From Mycobacterium sp. DL440 (GTDB lineage: Bacteria; Actinomycetota; Actinomycetes; Mycobacteriales; Mycobacteriaceae), in contig NZ_CP050191.1 of the NCBI RefSeq assembly GCF_011745145.1, positions 2,962,296 to 3,026,295 of the forward strand: a stretch of 64,000 nt of DNA, given 5' to 3'. The position numbers and the translations under genes are program-made. The notes under the pieces were generated by a model that was given only the letters and a program-made list of their open reading frames with translations, ran no database searches and had not been told where the DNA came from. This document shows positions 36,151 to 48,122 of the stretch, piece by piece (the stretch's first letter is position 1; each line of letters opens with the position of its first letter).

Positions 36151-36683
36151 GGTTCGTCGAAATATCGGGACTTGTCCAGCAGCCGCTGGTCTTTCTCACT
36201 CTGCCGGTCGGCGTGATACGACTCGACCTGATCAGCCACCCACTCCTCGAGGAGCTGACGCTGCAGCGCGAACATCTCCTTCTCCTCGTCCGGCTCGGCG
36301 TGGTCGTAACCGAGCAGATGCAGCACCCCGTGCACGGTCAGCAACGCCAACTCCTGACCGAGCGAGTGCCCGGCCTTGGCGGCCTGCTGCTCGGCGAACT
36401 CCGGGCACAACACGATGTCACCGAGCATGGCCGGTCCCGGCTCGGGTGCATCCGGCCGGCCCCCGGGCTCCAGCTCATCCATCGGGAAACTCATCACATC
36501 GGTGGGACCGGGCAGGTCCATCCACCGCATGTGCAGATCGGCCATCGCCGCACTGTCCAGGAGCACCATTGACAACTCAGCCGCCGGATTCACGTCCATC
36601 TTGGCGATGACGAAGCGCGCGACGCTGATCAGCTCGTCCTCGGAGACATCGATGCCCGACTCGTTGGATACCTCGATGCTCAT
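36147..36683 (-). CDS. ybeY: Endoribonuclease YbeY (rRNA maturation factor)
   Basis: 178 residues. The zinc-binding signature [11 protein letters not shown] places ligands at His118, His122 and His128. The conserved [10 protein letters not shown] (61-70) and LGDIVLCPE segments are also present. The enzyme trims 16S rRNA and takes part in ribosome quality control. Overlaps both neighbours (phoH and the CBS protein) by 4 nt, so it is translated with them. Confidence 0.95.
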   Translation of the reverse strand: MSIEVSNESGIDVSEDELISVARFVIAKMDVNPAAELSMVLLDSAAMADLHMRWMDLPGPTDVMSFPMDELEPGGRPDAPEPGPAMLGDIVLCPEFAEQQAAKAGHSLGQELALLTVHGVLHLLGYDHAEPDEEKEMFALQRQLLEEWVADQVESYHADRQSEKDQRLLDKSRYFDEP

Positions 36684-37726
36684 CGGCGAGGTCGCCCGTT
36701 CGGTGAACGGCGATGAGACCGGTTGAGCAATGTTGGCTCCTCGTGTCGGGCGTAGGCGTCGACGATCTCGGACACCAAGCGGTGGCGGACCACGTCGGCG
36801 CTGGTGAGCTCGGCGAAGTGGATGTCGTCGATACCGTCGAGGATGTTCATCGCCGCCCGCAGCCCGGAAGTAGCGCCACCATGCAGGTCCACCTGCGTAA
36901 TATCGCCGGTGACAACGACTTTCGAGCCGAATCCGAGCCGGGTCAGGAACATCTTCATCTGCTCGGCAGTGGTGTTCTGCGCCTCGTCGAGGATGATGAA
37001 CGCATCATTGAGGGTCCTGCCCCGCATGTATGCCAACGGCGCGACCTCAATTACCCCGGCACTCATCAGCTTTGGAATGAGCTCGGGGTCCATCATGTCG
37101 TGCAGCGCGTCATACAGCGGCCGCAGGTACGGGTCGATCTTCTCGCTCAACGTGCCGGGCAGGAAACCAAGGCGCTCACCGGCTTCTACCGCGGGGCGGG
37201 TCAGGATGATCCGGTTGACCTGCTTGGTCTGCAGCGCGCTGACTGCCTTGGCCATCGCCAGATAGGTCTTGCCGGTACCGGCCGGGCCGATGCCGAACAC
37301 GATGGTGTGCGCATCGATGGCGTCGACGTAGCGCTTCTGGTTGAGCGTCTTGGGCCGGATGGTCTTGCCGCGGCGGCTCAGGATGTCGAGCGTGAGTACC
37401 TCGGCCGGGGACTCGTCCTCGGTTCCGGTGAGGATGGCGACGCTGTGGCGCACCGCCTCGGGGCTGACCACCTGCCCACTGGAGGCGACGGCGATCAGCT
37501 CGGCGACGACACGTTCGGCCAGTGCGACGTCGGCGGGTTCGCCGGTGAAGGTGATCTCGTTGCCGCGGGCGTGGATGTCGGCGGTCAGGAGTCTTTCGAG
37601 TGCCCGTAGATTCTCGTCGGCGGAGCCAAGCAGGCCCACGATGATGTCGGGCGGAACAGTGATGCTGCTGCGGACCGGTTCGGATGCGGTGGCCGACGAG
37701 TCAGCGGTCGTGTCGCGGGGCGTCAC
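36680..37726 (-). CDS. phoH: PhoH-like ATPase
   Basis: 348 residues. The N-terminal domain (about 20-110) is KH-like ([20 protein letters not shown]). A PhoH ATPase domain follows with Walker [12 protein letters not shown] (about 152) and Walker [12 protein letters not shown] (about 250), plus GDITQVDL. PhoH proteins act in RNA metabolism next to YbeY. Starts with GTG; no strong ribosome-binding site. It is the first gene of the phoH-ybeY-CBS-era operon (PhoH1 position, Rv2368c). Confidence 0.93.
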   Translation of the reverse strand: MTPRDTTADSSATASEPVRSSITVPPDIIVGLLGSADENLRALERLLTADIHARGNEITFTGEPADVALAERVVAELIAVASSGQVVSPEAVRHSVAILTGTEDESPAEVLTLDILSRRGKTIRPKTLNQKRYVDAIDAHTIVFGIGPAGTGKTYLAMAKAVSALQTKQVNRIILTRPAVEAGERLGFLPGTLSEKIDPYLRPLYDALHDMMDPELIPKLMSAGVIEVAPLAYMRGRTLNDAFIILDEAQNTTAEQMKMFLTRLGFGSKVVVTGDITQVDLHGGATSGLRAAMNILDGIDDIHFAELTSADVVRHRLVSEIVDAYARHEEPTLLNRSHRRSPNGRPRR

Positions 37727-37758
37727 GTGGAGTTTGTGCCTGCTTTCCGTGTTTTCAA

Positions 37759-37775
37759 GACGGCCGGCTGCCGTC
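37759..37775. promoter_or_regulatory. Stem-loop in the phoH upstream region
   Basis: GACGGC and GCCGTC form a perfect 6-bp stem with a 5-nt loop, 33 bp upstream of the phoH start. It could affect the phoH leader RNA. The rest of the 182-bp gap (37727-37908) shows nothing I can name. Confidence 0.3.
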
Positions 37776-37908
37776 GTACTGTTGTCAGTTTACCGCTGGT
37801 CAATGACACGCCCCAATGGTTAAGCAGGCCGGCGGTGATCGGTGCGTCACGGTTGGCGGGCGGGGCTGGTGGGCCGGGTGAACGCACAGGTCAGCGTGAT
37901 GGGGTGGT

Positions 37909-38646
37909 CTAACCGGTGAATTCCGCCAACTTGGCCGCCACGGCGTCACCGTCCGGCGCCGCGTACATCGTTTTGGACCGGCGCTCGTAGGACGCGATGA
38001 ACGGACACGAGTCGGCAGTACCCGACACCGTGCCCAGGTCCTGGATGACCTTGCCGGTCTTGGCTTCGCGGAGCTCGATCGTGTATTCGGCGGAGTAGTA
38101 GTCGACGGTTATGCGGTTCCCGTCGTCGTCAAAGACACATGGAATGGATTTCGCCTCGGTGCCCGTCTTTCGGTCCAGGCAGGCAACGACGTTGATCTTG
38201 GAGTACTCGTTGGACGTGGCCCATTTGTTGGAAGGGACCGACAACCAGGCTTCACCCATGATCCCGAGACCCTTGTAGAAGGCCGCGATGTTGTAGGGCT
38301 TGCCGTATTCCGGGGCGGTACTGATCCAATCCTTGTCGCATACATCGGAGAAACTGGATGCCGAGTAGGCAGTCCGGTCCTGCCCCTCGCCACCCACCTT
38401 GATGACCATGTAACTCATAAATCCGACTATCGAAATACCGATAACCACGATGACGGCAACAATCGCGATCCCGAGCCTCGACTTCTTCGGCGGGATCGAC
38501 GGTCCGGTCTGGGGCCAGTGCGGGGGCTGCCCGAATGGCGCCCCGGCCCACTGCTGCGGTTGCGGCCGGGGCCAGTTCGGGGGCTGCTGCTGCCCATACG
38601 AGGGCTGGCCATAGGGCGGCGGGCCTTGCGGCGGCAAACTCACCAT
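37909..38646 (-). CDS. Pro-rich membrane-anchored protein, unknown function
   Basis: 245 residues from ATG 38646; an in-frame ATG at 38694 would overlap rsmE by 13 bp. Residues 1-55 are Pro/Gln-rich (PPQGPPPYGQPSYGQQQPP), then a membrane helix (about 58-80, LGIAIVAVIVVIGISIVGF) and an extracytoplasmic domain with three or four cysteines that may pair. No known domain. Layout matches small mycobacterial envelope proteins with a Pro-rich cytosolic leader, and the 33293 gene shares this style in reverse proportions. It follows rsmE on the same strand. Confidence 0.65.
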   Translation of the reverse strand: MVSLPPQGPPPYGQPSYGQQQPPNWPRPQPQQWAGAPFGQPPHWPQTGPSIPPKKSRLGIAIVAVIVVIGISIVGFMSYMVIKVGGEGQDRTAYSASSFSDVCDKDWISTAPEYGKPYNIAAFYKGLGIMGEAWLSVPSNKWATSNEYSKINVVACLDRKTGTEAKSIPCVFDDDGNRITVDYYSAEYTIELREAKTGKVIQDLGTVSGTADSCPFIASYERRSKTMYAAPDGDAVAAKLAEFTG

Positions 38647-38681
38647 TGAAGCGTAATGCGAAGCCGGGTGGCCCGTCGGCG

Positions 38682-39431
38682 CTAAATCGCCCACCGTCCC
38701 GTCAGCGCACCGAGTGCCCCCAGAGCCACGGCCGCAGCCGTCGACGTCCGCAGGACAGTTGGGCCCAGGCGGACGGTCTTCGCGCCGGCCGCGGCGAAAG
38801 CGGCGATCTCCTCATCGGCGATGCCGCCTTCGGGTCCGACGATGAGCATCAGTGAGTCCGCCTGGGCCAGAGGCAGTTCGGCCAGTGGAGCGGTGGCCGA
38901 TTCGTGCAGTGCGAGCACCACTGCCCCGGCGGCCACGGTGTCGGCGACACGCCGGGTCAGTGCCGCCGTGGAGACCACGCCCTCAACGGCCGGGATGTAG
39001 GTACGGCGGGACTGCCGGGCCGCCGAGCGGGCCACCGCTTCCCAGCGCCGCAGGCCCTTGTCCACCTTCGGGCCCTCCCAACGGGCCACACACCGAGTCG
39101 CCTGCCAGGCGACAAACCCGTCCGCACCGGCCTCGGTCGCCAGCTCGACGGCCAGCTCTGAGCGATCGGACTTGGGCAACGCCTGCACCACGGTGACGGT
39201 CGGGCGCGGGGCCGCGATGACGGCCCGCTCGGTCACCCGCGCCGACAACCGGCCCTTCGCGGTGGCCTCGACGACACAGTGCGCCAGCGTCCCGGCGCCG
39301 TCGCTCAGATCGATCTGTTCGCCGACCCGGATGCGACGCACATTGGACGCGTGGAAGCCCTCGTCACCGTCGACGACGGCGAGCTCCCCCGCGCCCGGCA
39401 GCGCGTCGACATAGAAAAGCGCTGAGCTCAC
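38682..39431 (-). CDS. rsmE: 16S rRNA m3U1498 methyltransferase RsmE
   Basis: 249 residues. The N-terminal PUA-like domain has [16 protein letters not shown], and a C-terminal SPOUT knot has [16 protein letters not shown] and [21 protein letters not shown], the SAM-binding knot of the RsmE family. It methylates N3 of U1498 of 16S rRNA. It lies 17 bp after dnaJ2 on the same strand (Rv2372c order). Confidence 0.95.
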   Translation of the reverse strand: MSSALFYVDALPGAGELAVVDGDEGFHASNVRRIRVGEQIDLSDGAGTLAHCVVEATAKGRLSARVTERAVIAAPRPTVTVVQALPKSDRSELAVELATEAGADGFVAWQATRCVARWEGPKVDKGLRRWEAVARSAARQSRRTYIPAVEGVVSTAALTRRVADTVAAGAVVLALHESATAPLAELPLAQADSLMLIVGPEGGIADEEIAAFAAAGAKTVRLGPTVLRTSTAAAVALGALGALTGRWAI

Positions 39432-39448
39432 TGTGGCCGCCCGCAGCG

Positions 39449-40591
39449 TCAGCGGCCGGAGAACGTCTCGCGCAACCGGCTGAACAGACCGCCGGAGCTC
39501 GCTGAGGCCTGAGTCGAACGCACCTCCGCCGCGTCGCGGGCCCGATTCTCCTTCAGCTTGCGCAGCAGGTCGATATCGGCGGTGTCCAGCCGCGACGGCA
39601 CCACCACGTCGATGTGGGCGTGCAGATCACCGCGCACGCCGGAACGCAGGTGCGGCATGCCGTGGCCGCGCAATGTGGTCACCGCACCGGGCTGTGTGCC
39701 CGCGGGGATGGTCAGTTCAGTGGGCCCGTCGAGGATCGCGTCGACGCTGACCGTAGTGCCCAGCGCAGCGTCGACCATCGGCACCGAGATCGTGCAGTGC
39801 AGGTCGTCACCGTCGCGGACGAAGATCTCGTGTTGCTTCTCGTGGACCTCGACGTACAGATCGCCTGCCGGTCCGCCACCCGGTCCGACCTCGCCCTGCG
39901 CGGCCAGCCGCACCCGCATGCCGTCGCCGACACCGGCCGGGATCTTGACGCTGATCTCACGGCGGGCGCGCACCCGACCGTCGCCACCGCAGCGGTTGCA
40001 CGGATCGGGGATGACCTCACCGATTCCCCCACACACGGGGCACGGACGGGTCGTCATCACCTGGCCCAGCAGCGAGCGCTGGACGGTCTGGATCTCGCCG
40101 CGGCCGTCGCAGGTGTCACAGGCGACCGGCGTGGAATTGCCGTTGGTGCCCTTGCCCTGACACAGATCGCACAGCACCGCGGTGTCCACCGCGACCTGCT
40201 TGGTCACGCCGGTGGCGCACTCCGCAAGGTCCAACCGCATTCGCAGGAGTGAATCCGCGCCGGGCCGCACCCGGCCGATCGGCCCGCGCGAGGATGTTCC
40301 GCCACCAAAGAACGCCTCGAACACGTCCCCGAGACCACCGAACCCGCTGAACCCACCGGGCGCTCCACCGACCGACTCCATCGGGTCGCCGCCCATGTCC
40401 ACGATGCGACGCTTCTCCGGATCCGACAGCACCTCGTAGGCGACCTGGATCTCGGTGAACCTGCTCTGGGCTTCCTCGTCGGGGTTGACGTCGGGATGCA
40501 GCTCACGTGCCAGCCGCCGATAGGCGCGTTTGATCTCTGAATCGCTCGCGCCTTTGCTCACTCCGAGCAAGCCGTAATAATCGCGTGCCAC
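39449..40591 (-). CDS. dnaJ2: Chaperone DnaJ (DnaJ2)
   Basis: 380 residues. J domain (1-65) with the HPD tripeptide in [11 protein letters not shown], a Gly/Phe-rich stretch, then four zinc-finger repeats [24 protein letters not shown] and CNRCGGDG, and a C-terminal substrate-binding domain. Stimulates DnaK ATPase. hrcA lies 43 bp upstream on the same strand, a heat-shock arrangement conserved in actinobacteria (Rv2373c-Rv2374c). No CIRCE element was found upstream. Confidence 0.96.
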   Translation of the reverse strand: MARDYYGLLGVSKGASDSEIKRAYRRLARELHPDVNPDEEAQSRFTEIQVAYEVLSDPEKRRIVDMGGDPMESVGGAPGGFSGFGGLGDVFEAFFGGGTSSRGPIGRVRPGADSLLRMRLDLAECATGVTKQVAVDTAVLCDLCQGKGTNGNSTPVACDTCDGRGEIQTVQRSLLGQVMTTRPCPVCGGIGEVIPDPCNRCGGDGRVRARREISVKIPAGVGDGMRVRLAAQGEVGPGGGPAGDLYVEVHEKQHEIFVRDGDDLHCTISVPMVDAALGTTVSVDAILDGPTELTIPAGTQPGAVTTLRGHGMPHLRSGVRGDLHAHIDVVVPSRLDTADIDLLRKLKENRARDAAEVRSTQASASSGGLFSRLRETFSGR

Positions 40592-40634
40592 GCTGACCTT
40601 GCCTGACCTTTCTATGCCGGATCGACCGGCTGCA

Positions 40635-41666
40635 TTAACGAGTACCTAGGACTTCGCCGATATAAAGAGCAACCGCCGCAACATTGGCGATCGTTCCCGG
40701 ATAGTCCATTCGGGTGGGACCTACCACACCCATTCCGCCGTACACCTTGCCCGAGCTGCCGTAGGTGGTGCTCACCACCGACGTACCCAGCATCTGCTCG
40801 GCCTCGGTCTCGTGACCGATCCGCACGGTCACCTTGCCCGCTTGTTGCTGGGCCGCCAACAGCCGTAGTACCACCACCTGCTCCTCGAGCGCCTCCAGCA
40901 CCGACCTCAGCGATCCGCCGAAATCGGCGGTGTTCCGGGTCAGGTTGGCGGTGCCGCCCAGCAACAGTCGTTCTTCGGTGTGCTCGACGAGGGTCTCGAC
41001 CAGGACGGTCGCCGACCGGCCGACGGCATCGGCCAGCGCGCCGTGGCCGTTGAGATGCGTGGCGAGATCGCTCACCGCGATCGACGCCGCCGTCAGCGGC
41101 TTGCCTTCCAGCGCCTGCCCCAGCATCTCGCGGAGTTTGGCCAGCTCATGCTCGTCGATCGCATCGCCGAGTTCCACGATGCGCTGATCCACCCGGCCCG
41201 AATCGGTGATGACCACCAGCAGCAACCGGGCGGGAGTCAGTGCCACCACCTCAAGGTGGCGGACGGACGAGGTGGAAAGCGTCGGGTACTGCACGATGGC
41301 GACCTGCCGGGTCAGCTGCGCGAGCAGCCGCACCGCCCGCCGCAGCACGTCGTCGAGGTCCACCCCGGATTCCAGGAAGGACAGGATCGCGCGGCGCTCC
41401 GATGAGGACAGCGGCTTGACGTTGTCGATGCGGTCGACGAACTCGCGGTAACCCTTCTCGGTGGGCACCCGGCCCGAGCTCGTGTGGGGCTGGGTGATGT
41501 AGCCCTCCGCCTCCAACACCGCCATGTCATTGCGGACCGTGGCGCTCGACACGCCGAGGTTGTGACGGTCCACCAGAGTCTTGGAGCCGATCGGCTCCTT
41601 GGTGGCCACGAAGTCGGCGACGATGGCGCGCAGCACCTCGAAACGACGCTCGTCGGCACTCCCCAC
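40635..41666 (-). CDS. hrcA: Heat-inducible transcription repressor HrcA
   Basis: 343 residues from GTG 41666, the start that yields the usual [13 protein letters not shown] opening; a longer frame begins at 41702. The N-terminal winged helix ([28 protein letters not shown]) binds CIRCE operators. The central GAF-like domain and C-terminal [15 protein letters not shown] follow. It regulates heat-shock chaperone genes. First gene of the hrcA-dnaJ2-rsmE block. Confidence 0.94.
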   Translation of the reverse strand: MGSADERRFEVLRAIVADFVATKEPIGSKTLVDRHNLGVSSATVRNDMAVLEAEGYITQPHTSSGRVPTEKGYREFVDRIDNVKPLSSSERRAILSFLESGVDLDDVLRRAVRLLAQLTRQVAIVQYPTLSTSSVRHLEVVALTPARLLLVVITDSGRVDQRIVELGDAIDEHELAKLREMLGQALEGKPLTAASIAVSDLATHLNGHGALADAVGRSATVLVETLVEHTEERLLLGGTANLTRNTADFGGSLRSVLEALEEQVVVLRLLAAQQQAGKVTVRIGHETEAEQMLGTSVVSTTYGSSGKVYGGMGVVGPTRMDYPGTIANVAAVALYIGEVLGTR

Positions 41667-41872
41667 CTGTTCACCTACCCTTCGCAGCAGCGATGTGTGC
41701 ATTCAGCTCGGTTCATTTTACTGACAAGCAGCGGGTTTACCGATTCTGCGGTACAGACGCGAGGCCGTCACGCCGGGTGACACCGGCGCGGACAGTCACC
41801 CGCACGGGTATTAACCTAGGCAACTATGCCGATGGCAACACCGCGCACCACTGCGACGGAGGTGGGCCGGCG

Positions 41873-42187
41873 ATGATCTTCAAGGGTGTCCAAGAGGGCA
41901 AACCGTACCCGGAGCACGGGCTCTCCCACCGGGACTGGTCCCGCATCCCGCCGCGACAGCTGCGCCTCGACGAGCTGGTCACGACCACCACGGTGCTCGC
42001 ACTGGACCGGCTGCTGTCCGAGGACTCGACGTTCTACGGCGACCTGTTCCCGCACGCGGTGAAGTGGCGCGGCGACATCTACCTGGAGGACGGGCTGCAC
42101 CGGGCGGTGCGTTCAGCCCTGCGTAACCGCACCATCCTGCATGCCCGGCTGTTCGACATGGACGTGCTCGCCCCGAATCCGGCGTAG
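41873..42187 (+). CDS. Conserved hypothetical protein (Rv2375-like)
   Basis: 104 residues from ATG 41873, with GGAGG (41859-41863) upstream. Segments include SRIPPRQLRLDELVTTTTVLALDRLL and an HAVKWRGDIYLEDGLHRAVRSAL stretch. The latter resembles the C-terminal part of small VapB-annotated or nucleic-acid-linked mycobacterial proteins; I cannot assign a domain with confidence. A TAACCT hexamer at 41812-41817 could be its -10 box. Located beside hrcA and mbtH like Rv2375. Convergent with mbtH. Confidence 0.7.
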   Translation: MIFKGVQEGKPYPEHGLSHRDWSRIPPRQLRLDELVTTTTVLALDRLLSEDSTFYGDLFPHAVKWRGDIYLEDGLHRAVRSALRNRTILHARLFDMDVLAPNPA

Positions 42188-42209
42188 CCGTAGGCGAGTC
42201 ACTTCCCCG

Positions 42210-42422
42210 CTAGTGTGCCAACGCCTCACGCAGGCTCCGGGGCCGCACGTCCGACCAGATCTCCTCGACATAGCTCAGGCACTCGGCCCGGCCGGCCGCA
42301 CCGAAGACCGTCCGCCAACCGGCGGGCACATCGGCGAACGCCGGCCACAGGCTGTGCTGGTCCTCATCGTTGACCAGCACATAGAACGTGCCATTCTCGT
42401 CATCGAACGGATTGGAACTCAT
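42210..42422 (-). CDS. mbtH: MbtH-like protein
   Basis: 70 residues. Family core [10 protein letters not shown] and [11 protein letters not shown] plus [14 protein letters not shown] are present. MbtH proteins bind NRPS adenylation domains and raise their activity or solubility. It is the last gene of the siderophore operon and overlaps mbtG by 23 bp. Expected partners are the A domains of MbtB, MbtE and MbtF. Confidence 0.97.
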   Translation of the reverse strand: MSSNPFDDENGTFYVLVNDEDQHSLWPAFADVPAGWRTVFGAAGRAECLSYVEEIWSDVRPRSLREALAH

Positions 42423-43701
42423 CGACTCTCCTCATCGAGGGGTGGGCCAGGTTCGCACCCAGCACCCGGTCGGACAACAGGCCGAGACAGCTCAGGTTCG
42501 GGAAACCCGGCCCCTGGGTGAGCCCGGCCAGCCCCGGCAGGAACAACTTGGGGAACACGTCGGTCAGGGCCAAGTCGTGGCCGATATGTTCCTGCAGGGA
42601 GTCACCGGTCAGCGGACCCCCGAGGCCCAGCTCGAGCAGGTCCAGCGCGTCCTGGCTGAACAACGAAGCGAACCACAGCGCATCGGCGCCGGACCCGTCG
42701 ATCACCAGGTCGAAGCCGTGCACGGTCTCGACCGCTTCACCGCCGGTGTTGGTCGACAACGTCAACCGGATTCGCTCGTCGCGCGCCACGGCGTGTGCGA
42801 CCCGGCCACGCAGATGACGGATCCGATCGTCGGCCAACAGCACGTCCTGCACGCGGGCCGAGAACACCCCACGATCGGTGCGGGCCAGGGCATCCCGACG
42901 CTCGGCCATGGTCAGCCCGGTCCATCCGGTCGGATCGGAGAACAAAGTGTTCTCGAAGAACCCCTCGCCGCGGGTGAACAGGGTGACCGTCGGTGAGATC
43001 ACCGTGATCGTCGAAACCCGATGGCGGAACAGCTCGTTGAGCATCGACGCAGCGGTCTCACCGCCCCCGATCACCGCCACCCGTTCGGCGGTGATCATTT
43101 CGTGCTTACCGGCTTGGTGCCAGAACTGCGCGATCGACATCACCCGGGGATTGCCTGGCAGCACCGAACGCTCGGCCTGACCGGGTCCGGTGACCATCAG
43201 TCCGTCGGCGCACACGGTGTCCTCGGCGGTGTGCAGCGTCCACCGATGGGCATCTCCGTCCACCGAGATACGTTCCACCTCACCGGAAACCACGTTCATC
43301 CCGATGTCCGAGGCCACCCAGCCCAAGTACTGGCTCCAGCGTCTGTGGGTCGGTGCGGGCCGGCCCCGGTCCACCCATTCGGCGAATCCGCCGGTGGCGA
43401 TCAGGTAGGCCTGCCAGCTGTGCCGGGTCATCCGCTCGTCGAGTTCGGCGTTGCGCCGCGACACCAGAGACGACCGGTAGGGGAAGCCGACGTCCTTCTC
43501 GGGGCCGGTGCCGAGGCGATGGTTACCGTCGGTCCAACCGCCGACGGCCTGCCAGTTGGCGGCCACCCCGGCGCGCTCGATGGCGACAACTTCAGGGGCG
43601 GGCACGCCCATCGCCCGCAGCTCAGCGGCCTTGGCTGCCACCGCAATGGCCTTGGGCCCGGCACCGATGACGGCCAGGGTGGGGGCCGATGGGGCACTCA
43701 T
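42400..43701 (-). CDS. mbtG: Lysine N6-hydroxylase MbtG
   Basis: 433 residues from ATG 43701, close to the 431 of M. tuberculosis MbtG. FAD-binding [15 protein letters not shown] at residues 12-26, NADPH motif [11 protein letters not shown] (about 200), and a second nucleotide-site region [14 protein letters not shown]. It hydroxylates the lysine side-chain nitrogens that become hydroxamates for iron binding. Start overlaps the mbtF stop by 4 nt (ATGA). Confidence 0.95.
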   Translation of the reverse strand: MSAPSAPTLAVIGAGPKAIAVAAKAAELRAMGVPAPEVVAIERAGVAANWQAVGGWTDGNHRLGTGPEKDVGFPYRSSLVSRRNAELDERMTRHSWQAYLIATGGFAEWVDRGRPAPTHRRWSQYLGWVASDIGMNVVSGEVERISVDGDAHRWTLHTAEDTVCADGLMVTGPGQAERSVLPGNPRVMSIAQFWHQAGKHEMITAERVAVIGGGETAASMLNELFRHRVSTITVISPTVTLFTRGEGFFENTLFSDPTGWTGLTMAERRDALARTDRGVFSARVQDVLLADDRIRHLRGRVAHAVARDERIRLTLSTNTGGEAVETVHGFDLVIDGSGADALWFASLFSQDALDLLELGLGGPLTGDSLQEHIGHDLALTDVFPKLFLPGLAGLTQGPGFPNLSCLGLLSDRVLGANLAHPSMRRVDEFQSVR

Positions 43702-46700
43702 GTGATCACCTCTCGCAGTGCGTCCAGCCACATCGCCTGCAGGGTGGCGATGTCCTCGGCAGACAGAATGTCGGGCAGGGTCCGCCATTGGGTGCCGAGC
43801 ACGGCCGACCCGTCGCGGTCGATCACCGCGGCCATGACCGTCAGTTCATGGCGCACAGCAACATTCGGCTCGGGAACCGGGGTCACCCCGGTCTGCAACG
43901 AACGGTCCTGCAGCAGAGCATGGTCGGCCGCATCCAGTTCGATACGGCCCAGATAGTTGAGCAGCACCTGCGGATCCTGGTGGACGCCGAGCCGTTCGGC
44001 AGTGTCCTCCCGCAGGTACCGAAGCAGCCCGTAGTCGATCGCGTCGCCCGGGATCGCGGCCACCTGCGCGGCGACACCACGGGCGTCGTCGGCGCTCAAC
44101 CGCAACGGGTAGATCATGCTGAGCAACCCGGCGGTGTCGCCGGTATCGACCTCGTCGTGATCTGACACCACCGCATCCGAGCGGCCGTGGGTTTCCAGCG
44201 CCAGCACCGGCGCCGGGGTCGGCTGGCCGCGGTGGCGACGCCAATTGCTCAGGGCACGAGCGGTCGCCGCGGCCAACACCTCGGTCACCGGGACCGGGCC
44301 GGTGAGCAATCGGGCCGTCACGTCGGGCTCGGCGAAGGTCATCTTGATCGTCACATCGGCCATCCGGTCGGCGGACGGATCGACTCGGCGCGCACCGATT
44401 TCCGGATCGCCGCCCTCGAACTGCCGCTCCCAGAAGTCGCAGGTGTCGAGCGTGGCCGCCCGCTCGGACAGCAGCCGTGACCACTGCCGCAGCGAGGTGT
44501 GCTCCCGCACCGGCAGCGGCGTACGCCCGGATGCCAATGCATGCCAAGCATTTTCGAGCTCACCGACCAGGATCCGCCACGACGCCGGGTCCAGCGCCAG
44601 CACGTGGGCGGTGAGGATCAGCAGGCCGCCGTCCGTCTGTGGGTGATGCAGCCACACCGCATCGAGCATCGACCCGTTCTGCGGATCCAGGCGTTGCACC
44701 GAGAGGTCCGCCTGCTCGGCCACCGCGGCATTGAGATCACCCGACCCGGTCGCCTCCGCGAGCACCTCCCCTGGCGTATGCGGGACCAAGGTCAAAGTCT
44801 CGCGGTCCAATCGGGTGCGCAGCACCTCATGCCCGTCGATCACGTTGCGCAGCAGGGCTTCCAGCTGCGCTCGGGTGATCCCGGCGGGCAGGCGGAACAC
44901 CTCCGTCTGAGCGAGCCGGCGGGGGTCGCCGTACTGGTAGAGCCAGCGCCCGTTGGGCAACAACGGGATCGGGCCGGTGTCGGGTGGGGCATCGTCGGCT
45001 GCGCCTTGAGCCTGCGCGACGGCGGCCGCATCGGCGTCGATCGCGGCCGCGAGTTCACGAACGGTCGCGCAGTCCAACATCAGGCGGGCTCGCAGAGCCA
45101 CGCCACGTCGCCGCACAGCCTGCACCACCGACAGGGCCACGATGCTGTCCAGCCCGAGATCGAGGAAGTCCGCGGTGACGTCCACGCCCGCGCCGTCCGT
45201 CGTTCCCAGCACCTCGGCCAGTACCTGGGCCAGCAGCCGCTCGGTCTCCGTGGCAGGGTGCTCAGCCCCCTCGGAGCGTCCGCCGGTACCCAGGGCCGCC
45301 AGTGCGGCGTCGTCGACCTTGCCGTTGGTCGTCAGGGGGATCTCGTCGACGGCCACGATGTGATGGGGCACCAGATGCCTTGGCAGGGTGTCGGTCAGCA
45401 TCCCGCGCAACTCGATGACCGGAGTATCGGTCACCACATACGCAATCAGGCGCGGCCCGCTGCGGTGCTGCCGTACCGCCACATGGGCATGCCGCACCCC
45501 GGGATGAGTATGCAGCGTCGCGGCCACCTCTCCGGGCTCCACCCGGAAGCCACGGATCTTGACCTGGTCGTCGCTGCGGCCAAGGAATTCAAGAGCACGA
45601 GATTCCACCCGTCGGCGCACCAGGTCACCGGTGCGGTACATACGGGCACCTGGCGTGAACGGATCGGCGACGAACCGTCCGGCCGTCTCTCCCGGCCGGC
45701 CGAGATAGCCGCGGGCCAACTGTCCACCGGCCAAATACAATTCGCCGCACACACCGTCAGGAACCGGCCGCAGCCAGCCGTCGAGCACGTAGGCCGCGGT
45801 CGACTCCGTGGGACGCCCGATACAGGGCTGTGCGTACTCGGCGATCGTCGCGACGACGGCTTCCACCGTGGTCTCGGTCGGACCGTAGCAGTTGTGCGCG
45901 GACATCCCGGTGCGCTCGCATTCGGCCTGGATACCCCGCCAGGTGGCGGTGTCGATGGCCTCACCGCCGAGCGCGAGCACCGCCAGCGGCACCTGGGTGA
46001 GCAGGCCCGCGGCCCGCAGGGAAGCGAACATCGACGGGGTGGTGTCGATCATGTCGATCGCGAAGCGCCCGATGGTCTCCACCAGCGCCTCGGCGTCGCG
46101 CTGCACCTCGTCGGAGACGATGTGCACTGTGTGCCCGTCGAGCAAGGCTGCCAACGGCTGCCAGGCCGCATCGAACGTGAACGACCACGCGTGGGCCACC
46201 CGCAAGGGACGGCCGAGTCGGTTGGCCGCCGGCTGCAGTACCTGGTGGGCGTGATCGGCGCAGTAGGCCAGCAGCGCCTGATGGGTTCCGATGACGCCCT
46301 TGGGCTTTCCGGTCGTGCCTGAGGTGAACACGATGTAGGCGCCCTGCCCGGGGTACACCGGCGCGGGCCGGTAGTCGACGTCCGGTTCGGAATCGACAGC
46401 TGCCAGCAGGGCCTCGTCGACGACGAGCGAGTGCAGGCCTGCGCCGATCTGGCGCAGAATCTCGGCCACCCGTTCGTCGGGCATGGCCGGGTCCAGCGGC
46501 ACGATCATCGCGCCCGCCTTGAGCACTGCGAGCATCGCCACCACGTAGTCGGGCCCACGGCGCAATCGGATCGGCACCGGAGTCTCGGCGGAAACACCGC
46601 GCCGGATCAGCTCGGCGGCCAGGAGATCGGCGGCGTCGTCGAGTTCGCGATAGCTGAGCTCTCCCCCTTCCCAACTCACGGCAACCGAACCGAGCCGCTC

Positions 46701-48122
46701 CTCGGCGGTCTCGCCGAACGTGGTGTGAAAGCCGGCGTGGAATCCGTCGTACGCCTGAGCAATCTGCGGCGCACCGACGGGTTGTGACTCGTCGTCGAGG
46801 GTGACCGCGACCTCGCGCAGCGGACGCTCCCAGCAGTGCAACAGCCGCTGCACCACGCTCAGCACCCGAAGTCCCAGCATCTGCGGATCGAGCTGTCCCA
46901 GTGCCCCGTCAAGGGTTTCGACGAGCACCGTGAGCCGGCCGTGGGTGGGATGTGCGGCGATGGTGACCGGGAAGTGCGACAGGCTCTCCAAGGCGGAGGG
47001 CCGCAACACCGCACCGCCGAGAGCGAACTCGTCACTGCCGACCAGCCCGCCGGGTGGGAAGTTCTCGTAGACGAGCAGTGTGTCGTACAGCTCGCCGATC
47101 CCGCCGAGCGAACGCAACTCGGTATGGCTGAGGTAGCTGTGCTCGCGCAGCTCTGCGGCTTCGCGCTGTAGCGCCAGGCACTGATTCCCAACGGGCAGCT
47201 TGGGATCGACCCTGACCCGCAGCGGCACGGTGTTGATGAACAGGCCCACCATCGACTCGACGCCGGCCAGTTCGTCAGGGCGGCCCGACACGGTGACGCC
47301 GTACACCACATCGGTGCGGTCGGTGAAGACCGAAAGAATTGTCGCCCAAGCCATCTGGAACAACGTGTTGACCGTGACGCCGCGTCGCCGGGCGGCCTCG
47401 AAGATCTCGGCGGATTGCTGTTCGTCGAGGGTCACCTCGGTGCGTGCGGGCAGACCCGGCTCGGCCGCCTGTCCGGACAACACCGGCGACAACAACGTCG
47501 GGGCGTCCATGCCGTACAGATGTGCCTGCCACCGCGCCCGGCTGGCCGCCTGATCGCGCCCGGCCAGCCAGCCGATGTAATCGCGATAGGGACGCACCGC
47601 CGAGGGCAGTGCAGCCGCGTCGCCATTGGCCCCGTAGAGCGCGATCAACTCACCGACGAAGACCGGAAGCGACCAGCCGTCGATCGCGATGTGATGAGCA
47701 ACAATCACCAGACGCCAACGCTGCCCGGGCTTTTCGATGAGCAGAAACCGGATCAGCGGTCCGCGGCCGAGGTCGAAGCGCCGGGAACGCTCCGCGGATT
47801 CCAGGGTGAGCGCCTGCTCGTCATCAGCGTGCACATGCCGCCACGGCAATTCGACGGCCGACGGGATCACCGCCACCGGGCGGCTCAGGTTTCCCTGGAA
47901 GAAGCTGGCCCGCAGGTTGGGATGGCGCACCAGCATCGCCTCGGCACAGGCCCGCAGCAGCTCGGCGTCCAGCGCCCCGTCGATGTCGGCGGCCATCGCG
48001 ATGACATAGGGGTCGGCCCCGTCGTCGCCTTCGGTCAGGCCGGTCAGCGAGTACAACCCCTGTTGCAGCGGGCTCAATGCCAGGACGTCCTCGACGCCGG
48101 GCGGCGTTCCGGTGGTCGTCAC
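43698..48122 (-). CDS. mbtF: Mycobactin NRPS MbtF (C-A-PCP-terminal C/E-like)
   Basis: 1474 residues from GTG 48122, which overlaps the mbtE stop by 4 nt. Condensation domain (about 13-440) with His143-His144 in HHIAIDGW. Adenylation domain (about 460-960) with [11 protein letters not shown] and [15 protein letters not shown] with Ser993 in [11 protein letters not shown] terminal epimerisation/condensation-like domain (about 1060-1474) has only A1172-H1173-x4-D1178 in place of HHxxxD. MbtF adds the C-terminal lysine that ends as the cyclic hydroxamate; the last domain is a candidate for release and caprolactam formation. Substrate is inferred from the pathway. Confidence 0.93.
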   Translation of the reverse strand: MTTTGTPPGVEDVLALSPLQQGLYSLTGLTEGDDGADPYVIAMAADIDGALDAELLRACAEAMLVRHPNLRASFFQGNLSRPVAVIPSAVELPWRHVHADDEQALTLESAERSRRFDLGRGPLIRFLLIEKPGQRWRLVIVAHHIAIDGWSLPVFVGELIALYGANGDAAALPSAVRPYRDYIGWLAGRDQAASRARWQAHLYGMDAPTLLSPVLSGQAAEPGLPARTEVTLDEQQSAEIFEAARRRGVTVNTLFQMAWATILSVFTDRTDVVYGVTVSGRPDELAGVESMVGLFINTVPLRVRVDPKLPVGNQCLALQREAAELREHSYLSHTELRSLGGIGELYDTLLVYENFPPGGLVGSDEFALGGAVLRPSALESLSHFPVTIAAHPTHGRLTVLVETLDGALGQLDPQMLGLRVLSVVQRLLHCWERPLREVAVTLDDESQPVGAPQIAQAYDGFHAGFHTTFGETAEERLGSVAVSWEGGELSYRELDDAADLLAAELIRRGVSAETPVPIRLRRGPDYVVAMLAVLKAGAMIVPLDPAMPDERVAEILRQIGAGLHSLVVDEALLAAVDSEPDVDYRPAPVYPGQGAYIVFTSGTTGKPKGVIGTHQALLAYCADHAHQVLQPAANRLGRPLRVAHAWSFTFDAAWQPLAALLDGHTVHIVSDEVQRDAEALVETIGRFAIDMIDTTPSMFASLRAAGLLTQVPLAVLALGGEAIDTATWRGIQAECERTGMSAHNCYGPTETTVEAVVATIAEYAQPCIGRPTESTAAYVLDGWLRPVPDGVCGELYLAGGQLARGYLGRPGETAGRFVADPFTPGARMYRTGDLVRRRVESRALEFLGRSDDQVKIRGFRVEPGEVAATLHTHPGVRHAHVAVRQHRSGPRLIAYVVTDTPVIELRGMLTDTLPRHLVPHHIVAVDEIPLTTNGKVDDAALAALGTGGRSEGAEHPATETERLLAQVLAEVLGTTDGAGVDVTADFLDLGLDSIVALSVVQAVRRRGVALRARLMLDCATVRELAAAIDADAAAVAQAQGAADDAPPDTGPIPLLPNGRWLYQYGDPRRLAQTEVFRLPAGITRAQLEALLRNVIDGHEVLRTRLDRETLTLVPHTPGEVLAEATGSGDLNAAVAEQADLSVQRLDPQNGSMLDAVWLHHPQTDGGLLILTAHVLALDPASWRILVGELENAWHALASGRTPLPVREHTSLRQWSRLLSERAATLDTCDFWERQFEGGDPEIGARRVDPSADRMADVTIKMTFAEPDVTARLLTGPVPVTEVLAAATARALSNWRRHRGQPTPAPVLALETHGRSDAVVSDHDEVDTGDTAGLLSMIYPLRLSADDARGVAAQVAAIPGDAIDYGLLRYLREDTAERLGVHQDPQVLLNYLGRIELDAADHALLQDRSLQTGVTPVPEPNVAVRHELTVMAAVIDRDGSAVLGTQWRTLPDILSAEDIATLQAMWLDALREVIT

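Noticed and set aside
41811..41829. Iron-box-like TTAACCTAGGCAACTA before the Rv2375-like gene
   Set aside because: It matches the IdeR consensus at only about 10 of 19 positions, well below the boxes in the mbt promoters.
39449..41872. CIRCE operator for HrcA
   Set aside because: I looked for TTAGCACTC-N9-GAGTGCTAA before hrcA and dnaJ2 and saw no match. The operator is probably at groEL loci elsewhere.
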